Of a stretch of DNA of 10,522 nt, positions 6,632 to 10,522 are shown piece after piece. The stretch comes from DRGV01 sp018903055 [NCBI: bacterium]. Lineage in GTDB: Bacteria > UBP18 > UBA7526. The position numbers were made by a program, and so were the translations under genes. The notes beneath the pieces were generated by a model. The model was given only the letters and a program-made list of their open reading frames with translations. It did not search any database and had not been told where the DNA came from. The DNA is taken from NCBI GenBank assembly GCA_018903055.1, contig JAHIPW010000142.1, positions 1 through 10,522 on the forward strand, given 5' to 3'. Position 1 is the stretch's first letter, and the number at the start of each line of letters is the position of its first letter.

Positions 6632-6646
6632 CTCTTTTACTTTTTT
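6607..6646 (+). terminator. Possible rho-independent terminator after trpD
   Basis: CATC (6607-6610) pairs with GATG (6628-6631), and after one mismatch GATAATC (6612-6618) faces GATTATC (6620-6626). A T-rich tract, CTCTTTTACTTTTTT, follows at 6632-6646. The stem is AT-rich with a tight loop and is part of the repeat array, so the call is tentative. Confidence 0.35.
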
Positions 6647-6679
6647 ACTGTAAACTGTAAACTGGTTACTGGTTATTAT

Positions 6680-6694
6680 CCGAACAAAGTGAGG
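6680..6694 (+). promoter_or_regulatory. GAGG-ending leader element before trpC
   Basis: CCGAACAAAGTGAGG ends 5 nt before the trpC ATG and includes its ribosome binding site. AACTGGTTACT at 6660-6670 precedes it, as it does before hisA, although the gap between the two blocks is longer here (9 nt against 2 nt). Confidence 0.6.
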
Positions 6695-6699
6695 ATAAA

Positions 6700-7476
6700 A
6701 TGGTTGGGGAACTGGAAAGTATCATTACCTATAAAAGAAAAGAGATAGAGAGGGATAAGACAGCGATGCCTCTGGAGACTCTGAAGTCCAGGATCACTGA
6801 TTTACCTCCTACAAGAGACTTCAAAGAGGCCATATCACAGGAGGGCCTGAATCTCATCGCTGAGATAAAGAGAGCCTCCCCCTCTAAGGGAATGATAAGG
6901 AAAGAGTTCAATCCAGTGGAGATTGCCAAGATTTATCAGGAGTCGGGAGCAAGCGCCATCTCTGTTTTGACCACAGAGAAATTCTTCTATGGGAGCCTGG
7001 ACTTTCTTTCTCAAGTAAAAGAGGTAACCACTATTCCCATATTACAGAAAGACTTCATTGTCGATGAGTATCAGATATATCAGGCGAGAGTGAATAAGGC
7101 AGATGCCATACTCCTAATTGCTTCCATCTTGGTTGAAGCCCAGATCAATAGCTTCTTGGAATGTGCCCACACTCTGGGACTGGATTGTCTGGTAGAGGTC
7201 CATAGTAAAGAAGAATTGAGTAAAGTTTTAGCAAGTAAGGCCCAGATAATCGGGATCAATAATCGAGACCTGACGACCCTGACTACTGATTTATTAACTA
7301 CTCTCTCCCTGAGTAAATTAGTCCCTAAAGACAGGATATTGGTGAGTGAGAGCGGCATCGATACCCATGAGGATGTAAAGAGACTCAAAGAGTGTGGAAT
7401 AAAAGCCATCCTGGTTGGAGAGTCTCTGATGCGTGCTCCAGACATCAGCGCCAAAATAAGAGAACTCTTGGGATAA
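6700..7476 (+). CDS. trpC: Indole-3-glycerol-phosphate synthase (TrpC)
   Basis: TrpC closes the indole ring by decarboxylating CdRP to indole-3-glycerol phosphate. The 258-residue (beta/alpha)8 barrel is monofunctional, with no TrpF domain. The catalytic set is visible: Glu55 and Lys57 in LIAEIKRASPSKG, Lys117 in LQKDFIVDEYQI, Glu166 in LVEVHS, Asn187 and Arg189 in GINNRDL, and Glu217-Ser218 in LVSESGI. GTGAGG lies five bases before the ATG. No trpF follows, and the next gene begins four bases after the stop, so trpC is probably cotranscribed with the activase-like gene. The TrpF reaction that makes its substrate must be encoded elsewhere. Confidence 0.96.
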   Translation: MVGELESIITYKRKEIERDKTAMPLETLKSRITDLPPTRDFKEAISQEGLNLIAEIKRASPSKGMIRKEFNPVEIAKIYQESGASAISVLTTEKFFYGSLDFLSQVKEVTTIPILQKDFIVDEYQIYQARVNKADAILLIASILVEAQINSFLECAHTLGLDCLVEVHSKEELSKVLASKAQIIGINNRDLTTLTTDLLTTLSLSKLVPKDRILVSESGIDTHEDVKRLKECGIKAILVGESLMRAPDISAKIRELLG

Positions 7477-7480
7477 TATT

Positions 7481-10400
7481 ATGGCAAAGTATATCGGTAT
7501 AGACCTGGGAGCACTCAGTATTAATGCCGTTCTCTACGATAGTGAGAATCAGGGGATAGAAGAATTCCCCTATCTAGCTCACCAGAGAGAACCTCTTCCC
7601 AGGGCTATCACAAATCTTAAAGAGATTCTGAAAGATAAGGAAGGGATTGAAGGCATCGCAGTAACCGGCTCTGGTGGAGAACTCCTGGCAAGTCTAATCC
7701 AGGCCCACTTTGTCAACCCCATCATCGCTCAGGCCGAGGCCAATATTAGACTCTACCCCCACCTTAGGACCATCTTCAGTATCGGTGGTCAATCCTCAAG
7801 CCTTATCTTTCTGGATCACGAGCCCAATTCAGATCAAACCGTCATGTCGGACTCAGTAACCTCTGGCCAGTGTGCCGCAGGCACCGGCTCCTTCCTAGAC
7901 CAGGCAGCATCGAGACTGAAATATTCCATAGAAGAGTTTAGTGATCTGGCCCTCAAATCGAAGACCCCGGAGAACATCTCGGGAACCTGTTCTGTTTTCG
8001 CAAACTCTGCCATGATAAATAGTCAGCAGAATGGGGCGAAGGATGTGGATATTATAGCTGGCCTATGCTATGGCTTAGCAAGAAACCTGATCGGGACCCT
8101 AAGCAGGGGTAAGAGACTCGCCAAGCCCATATCCTTGCAGGGCGGGGTGGCGGCCAATAGAGGGATGATAAAGGCCTTTGAGGATATCCTGGGATTGCTT
8201 AAGGAGAATGAGACTCTCTTCATTCCCCCCTATTTTAGATCTATGGGGGCCATTGGGGCCGCCATGCTCGCCGCCCGTGAGAAGAGGGGAAGAGATTTTA
8301 GATTAGGAGATATTAACAAGAAGTTGTGGAGTCTGAATCAGGAAAGGGGAGAGGATCCACTTAAACCGCTAAGATTGACAGATGATATAAATATCCTGGA
8401 AGGAAGTCTCTCTCCTCCAGCAAAGGATGAGAGACGGGATGTCTTTTTGGGGATCGATGTTGGCTCAGTGAGTACCAATATTGCTGTCCTGGGGTTTGCT
8501 CAGGATGGCTGGAGGCTTTTAACCAAGAGATACCTCCTCACAGAATCAAGGCCCTTAAAGGTCGTTACCCAGGCACTATTAGATGTGGAGCGCGAGATGG
8601 GTGAGAGAATAAATGTTCTGGATGCCTGTGTCACTGGTTCGGGAAGAGGCCTGGTTGCTGACTATCTTGGGGGAGTGGGAACCAGGAATGAGATAACGGC
8701 CCATAAGACCGGCTCATTAAGCGTGGCAGAGCGCCTGGGAATAGAGGTTGATGAGATATTTGAGATAGGCGGCCAGGATTCGAAATATATCTGTTTAGAG
8801 GAGGGAGTGGTAGTGGACTTCGCCATGAATACCGCCTGCGCCGCAGGAACCGGTTCCTTCATAGAGGAGCAGGCAAAAATACTTGGCATAAGAGTTGAGG
8901 ATTTTGCCCACCAGGCATTTAAGAGTCAGAGACCATTCTCTTTTGGTAGTTGCAAATGCACCGTATTCATGGAACAGGAAGTCATCTCCCGGCAGAACAC
9001 CCATAGGAAGAATGACCTGGTGGCCAGTCTCTGTCATGCCATTGCCCACAACTACTTAAATGAATTCAAGATTGGGGATAAGAGAGGAAGAAACATCTTC
9101 CTCCAGGGAGGGGTGGCCCTGAACAGAGCAGTGGTCGTTGCTCTCCAGTATCTGACCAAGGCCCAGATCACGATACCTCCTCACTGCGAGGTCCTGGGGG
9201 CCATCGGAGCGGCTATCCTGGCAAAGGAGATGTATCAAGGGAAAACAAACTTCGTGGGCTTCAAGAAATTGAAAGGAAGAAGTTACTCCTTGAAATCCTT
9301 CGAGTGTAAGGGATGTGCCAATGTATGTACTGTCAAGATGGTCGAGATAGAGGAAGAGGGGATTACTTATTACTATGGCGACAGGTGTCAAAAATACCAG
9401 AAGAGTGCCGACCAGCTATCGGTCAAGAATAACCTTCCTGACCTATTCCGGGAAAGGGAGAGACTGCTTACCCGGACTCATGAGACTAAGATAAAAAGAA
9501 ATGGAGTAAAGATTGGTATACCAAGACTCTTCTCAATATACTATGACCTCTTCCCCCTCTGGCAGACCTTCTTTACTGAGTTAGGATACCAGGTGACTAC
9601 CTCAGAGATAACGAACAAGAGGCTTCTGGCAAAGGGTGCTGATGGTATCCTATCCGATACCTGTCTTCCCGCTGAGATCTTAACCGGCCACATAAGGAAT
9701 CTATTGGAAAAGGGTGTTGACTATATCTTCCTGCCCAGCGTGATTGATATGCCCAACGAAAGAGGAGATAGGAAGACCTATCTCTGCCCCCTTGTCCAGG
9801 CCGCCCCCTATATGGCAAGAGTAACTACAGAGCTGGGCAAGAAGTTGCTCACCGTCCCCATCCATTTCCACAAGAAGAGGTACAACCTGGAAGGGGCAAT
9901 GATGGAGATTGGGAGAACCCTGGGTCTGAATCCCAAGAGTGTCAGGAGGGCGTTGGGCAAGGGCCTGGTATCCCTCACCCATTTCAATAAAGAGATAAAG
10001 AAGAAGGGAAGAGAGATATTAGAGAATATTGGTGATTATCCCCTTCCCCTGGTCATCGTGAGTAGATCCTACATCATTGGTGACCCAGGAATGAATGTTG
10101 ATCTACCGAGGATGCTTCTGGACCTGGGCGCCCTACCCATTCCCCTCGATTTCTTACCATTGGAGGAACAAGACCTGGGGACTTATCAGGGCAGAATTAA
10201 CTGGAGCTACGGTCAGAGGATCCTGAGGGCTGGGGAACTAATAAGGAAAACTCCGCGGTTGAACGCCGTCTACTTCTCTACATTTGCCTGTGGCCCGGAC
10301 TCTTTTCTCACCACATTCTTTAAAAATAGGATGGGAGGAAAGCCATTTCTGAACCTTGAGGTGGGGAAGACCACCGCCCAGACCCATGTGCGCACAAGAT

Positions 10401-10522
10401 GTGAGGCATTCTTGGACAGTGTTAGAGAAAGGGTGGGAAAGAGGCGCCAGCCAAGTTTTAAAGGTAAAGAGGTTCCTCCTTCTCCTAAACCAAGGAAGAG
10501 AAAATTGCTCATCCCCTATATG
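7481..10522 (+). CDS. Large acyl-CoA dehydratase activase-type protein, 3' end outside window
   Basis: The frame is open from ATG 7481 through the last base (1,014 codons, no stop). It starts four bases after trpC with no clear Shine-Dalgarno. Two BadF/BcrA/HgdC-type ATPase domains come first. Domain 1 (about 4-275) has GIDLGALSIN, GGQSSS, Cys131 in CAAGTG and Cys170. Domain 2 (about 322-590) has GIDVGSVSTN, EIGGQDSK, Cys453 in CAAGTG, and Cys491/Cys493 in GSCKCTVF. HgdC-type proteins use the CAAGTG and CTVF cysteines for a 4Fe-4S cluster bridging two protomers and couple ATP hydrolysis to electron transfer. A third region (about 600-1014) resembles DUF2229/HgdB-like sequence: four cysteines (609, 612, 616, 636), SRSYIIGDPGMN and CGPDSF with Cys937. 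Such fusions commonly reach about 1,400 residues, so several hundred may be missing. The dehydratase partner and substrate are unknown. Confidence 0.88.
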   Translation, partial: MAKYIGIDLGALSINAVLYDSENQGIEEFPYLAHQREPLPRAITNLKEILKDKEGIEGIAVTGSGGELLASLIQAHFVNPIIAQAEANIRLYPHLRTIFSIGGQSSSLIFLDHEPNSDQTVMSDSVTSGQCAAGTGSFLDQAASRLKYSIEEFSDLALKSKTPENISGTCSVFANSAMINSQQNGAKDVDIIAGLCYGLARNLIGTLSRGKRLAKPISLQGGVAANRGMIKAFEDILGLLKENETLFIPPYFRSMGAIGAAMLAAREKRGRDFRLGDINKKLWSLNQERGEDPLKPLRLTDDINILEGSLSPPAKDERRDVFLGIDVGSVSTNIAVLGFAQDGWRLLTKRYLLTESRPLKVVTQALLDVEREMGERINVLDACVTGSGRGLVADYLGGVGTRNEITAHKTGSLSVAERLGIEVDEIFEIGGQDSKYICLEEGVVVDFAMNTACAAGTGSFIEEQAKILGIRVEDFAHQAFKSQRPFSFGSCKCTVFMEQEVISRQNTHRKNDLVASLCHAIAHNYLNEFKIGDKRGRNIFLQGGVALNRAVVVALQYLTKAQITIPPHCEVLGAIGAAILAKEMYQGKTNFVGFKKLKGRSYSLKSFECKGCANVCTVKMVEIEEEGITYYYGDRCQKYQKSADQLSVKNNLPDLFRERERLLTRTHETKIKRNGVKIGIPRLFSIYYDLFPLWQTFFTELGYQVTTSEITNKRLLAKGADGILSDTCLPAEILTGHIRNLLEKGVDYIFLPSVIDMPNERGDRKTYLCPLVQAAPYMARVTTELGKKLLTVPIHFHKKRYNLEGAMMEIGRTLGLNPKSVRRALGKGLVSLTHFNKEIKKKGREILENIGDYPLPLVIVSRSYIIGDPGMNVDLPRMLLDLGALPIPLDFLPLEEQDLGTYQGRINWSYGQRILRAGELIRKTPRLNAVYFSTFACGPDSFLTTFFKNRMGGKPFLNLEVGKTTAQTHVRTRCEAFLDSVRERVGKRRQPSFKGKEVPPSPKPRKRKLLIPYM

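Overview
The window reads as a contiguous piece of a bacterial chromosome with every gene on the + strand. It holds one cell-wall gene (murA), four histidine genes (hisD, hisB, hisA, hisI), two tryptophan genes (trpD, trpC) and, running off the right edge, a very large 2-hydroxyacyl-CoA dehydratase activase-type protein. MurA points to a peptidoglycan-making bacterium. The oxygen-sensitive activase family points to an anaerobic lifestyle. Arginine is written mostly with AGA/AGG and the coding strand is purine-rich. My inference is an uncultured anaerobic bacterium of a poorly studied phylum; I cannot name it from this sequence.

Layout: 1-338 is noncoding and repeat-rich; murA 339-1589; a repeat array; hisD 1728-3113, abutting hisB 3115-3729; a short spacer; hisA 3791-4516; a 273-nt repeat-rich spacer with a possible promoter and GC-rich inverted repeats; hisI 4790-5224; a repeat spacer; trpD 5432-6442; a palindromic repeat spacer; trpC 6700-7476; and four bases later the activase gene, open from 7481 to the window end.

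HisI, HisA, HisB and HisD catalyse separate steps of histidine synthesis, and TrpD and TrpC catalyse two steps of tryptophan synthesis. Both pathways consume PRPP. The set is incomplete: hisG, hisE, hisH, hisF, hisC, hisN-type phosphatase, trpE/G, trpF and trpA/B are absent here. No hisH lies between hisB and hisA, and no hisF follows hisA.

The most unusual aspect is the noncoding DNA. Almost every spacer is built from degenerate short-period repeats (about 7-14 nt), usually with a different word in each spacer. A 53-nt repeat is shared by the spacers before murA and trpD. A GAGG-ending 15-16-nt element sits exactly 5 nt before the ATG of hisA, trpC and trpD. A palindromic repeat has apparently been absorbed into the end of hisD and adds a basic tail. 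At protein level, HisB lacks two histidines expected in its metal sites, and the first of the two ATPase domains of the activase looks degenerate. I found no CRISPR array, transposase, tRNA or rRNA.
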